A DNA stretch of 64,000 bases from positions 152,996,034 to 153,060,033 of the forward strand of contig OZ020590.1 of assembly GCA_963971535.1 (NCBI GenBank), given 5' to 3'. The notes beneath the pieces were generated by a model that ran no database searches, was not told where the DNA came from, and worked only from the letters and a program-made list of their open reading frames with translations. Within the stretch, counting starts at the first letter, position 1, and every line of letters begins with the position of its first letter. Source of the DNA: Notolepis coatsorum. Its lineage: Eukaryota; Chordata; Actinopteri; Aulopiformes; Paralepididae. Positions 63,319-64,000 of this stretch are shown here, piece by piece. Position numbers and translations under genes: made by a program.

Positions 63319-64000
63319 CAAGTCAAGTCAAGTCAAGAGTTTTAATTGTCACGGCATACAGGTATACAATGAAATGCCGGTGGTCTTGCCCGCAACGATG
63401 TGCAATACAGTGGTACATATAATAGAATCAAAAAAAGAAACAACATTGTGCAGTAACAGGTAGCAGGTAACATGGAGTGACATCTCGGTATCTGTACATA
63501 GTTATTTACAGAGCATGTGTGACATGCTAGTTAGCTTTGGTAGTGCAATACACTGTTCCTGTTATTCTAATTTAAAGTGTCCTTTCCTTTGGCCATAAGT
63601 GTGCGTGTGTGCGACATGAGTGTGTGCCCGCTCATGTTAAAGTGTTAAGTGGCTGCTCGTGTGTGAGCGTGCACAGTGTGCGTGTCGTGTGTGTGTTCAT
63701 GTGTGCTTGTGTGTGGACAGTTCAATGTTCTGAGCACTCAATGTTCATTGTTCATGGCTCTGATGGCCTGGGGGAAGAAGCTGAGCCTAAGCCGCTCTGT
63801 CCTAGTAGCTGGGGTTCGCAGGCGTCTGCCTGACCTCAGCAGCTGAAACAGGCTGTTATTGGGGTGGTGAGGGTCTTTCATTATCCTGCAGGCTCTGGAT
63901 TTGCACCTCTTGTTGTATAGAACCTGCAGGGGGGGTAGTGCAATACCCGTGGTCTGCTCGGCTGAGCGCACCACTTTCTGTAGGGCCTTCTTGTCCTGTG
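63319..64000 (-). mobile_element. Rex1-type LINE, minus strand, running off the window
   Basis: TCAAG-repeat tail (63319-63340), 3' UTR with GT-rich stretches, then the polymerase end from 63974 down to 63738 (LPPLQVLYNKRCKSRACRIM, LFQLLRSGRRLRTP, FFPQAIRAMNNEH). It is related to the Rex1-type LINE at 28392-30104 but a different subfamily. The 5' part is beyond the window. Confidence 0.85.

Noticed and set aside
1-64000. CRISPR arrays, operons, phage or bacterial systems
   Set aside because: The many direct repeats are contiguous minisatellites without spacers, and all recognisable proteins are eukaryotic. Nothing bacterial is present.

Overview
The window looks like teleost fish nuclear DNA, probably from a percomorph. 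The evidence is the fish-style C2H2 zinc-finger exons with an acidic N-terminal module, L2 and Rex1/Babar-type LINEs, tRNA-derived SINEs, many hAT-like MITEs, a BEL/Pao element, a Ty3/gypsy element and very abundant minisatellites. There are no prokaryotic genes, operons or CRISPR arrays. The only host coding sequence I can support is a C2H2 zinc-finger family and a THAP-domain exon remnant. Almost everything else is transposon or tandem-repeat DNA.

Three paralogous zinc-finger exons lie on the minus strand at about 0.1-1.5, 33.0-35.5 and 60.2-62.0 kb. Each has a 3' splice site right at its start, a tandem array of about 58-residue acidic units (2, 4 and 5 units), a linker, and then C2H2 fingers (7, 4 and 6). 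All three end at the same place, inside a finger. Each is preceded, in its presumed intron, by a 35-bp minisatellite; in copies 2 and 3 this array is followed by an inverted array. Copy 2 is split by a 973-bp hAT-like element. Upstream of copies 2 and 3, in the same orientation, is a remnant of a THAP zinc-finger exon.

Layout: 0-3.9 kb, zinc-finger copy 1, minisatellites, an inverted-repeat element, a poly-G run and a MITE. 3.9-14.8 kb, a nested stack of an old solo LTR, an L2 LINE and a young BEL/Pao element. 15.1-16.6 kb, a giant fold-back element. 16.7-22.3 kb, LINE fragments, minisatellites and a BEL solo LTR inside a MITE. 23.2-37.2 kb, a segmental duplication unit (SINEs, LINEs, MITE, LINE-B, zinc-finger copy 2, THAP remnant). 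37.4-39.9 kb, a second copy of the locus seen at 2.9-3.9 kb and 14.8-17.3 kb. 42.1-46.3 kb, a young non-autonomous Ty3/gypsy element sitting in a minisatellite. 46.3-47.4 kb, long minisatellites. 49.8-52.2 kb, a LINE inside a hAT inside a hAT. 52.8-53.7 kb, a 311-bp tRNA-like tandem array. 54.2-63.3 kb, the second copy of the segmental duplication with zinc-finger copy 3. 63.3 kb to the end, a Rex1-type LINE.

How it fits together: this is a tandemly duplicating zinc-finger cluster in a transposon-rich region. The acidic units carry two SUMO-consensus motifs each (I/M-K-E-E and V-K-S-E), so the paralogues differ mainly in how many SUMO-type sites and which fingers they carry. A role as DNA-binding silencers of transposons is a reasonable inference from the family, but the sequence does not show it. 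All identity statements were judged by eye, without alignment tools.
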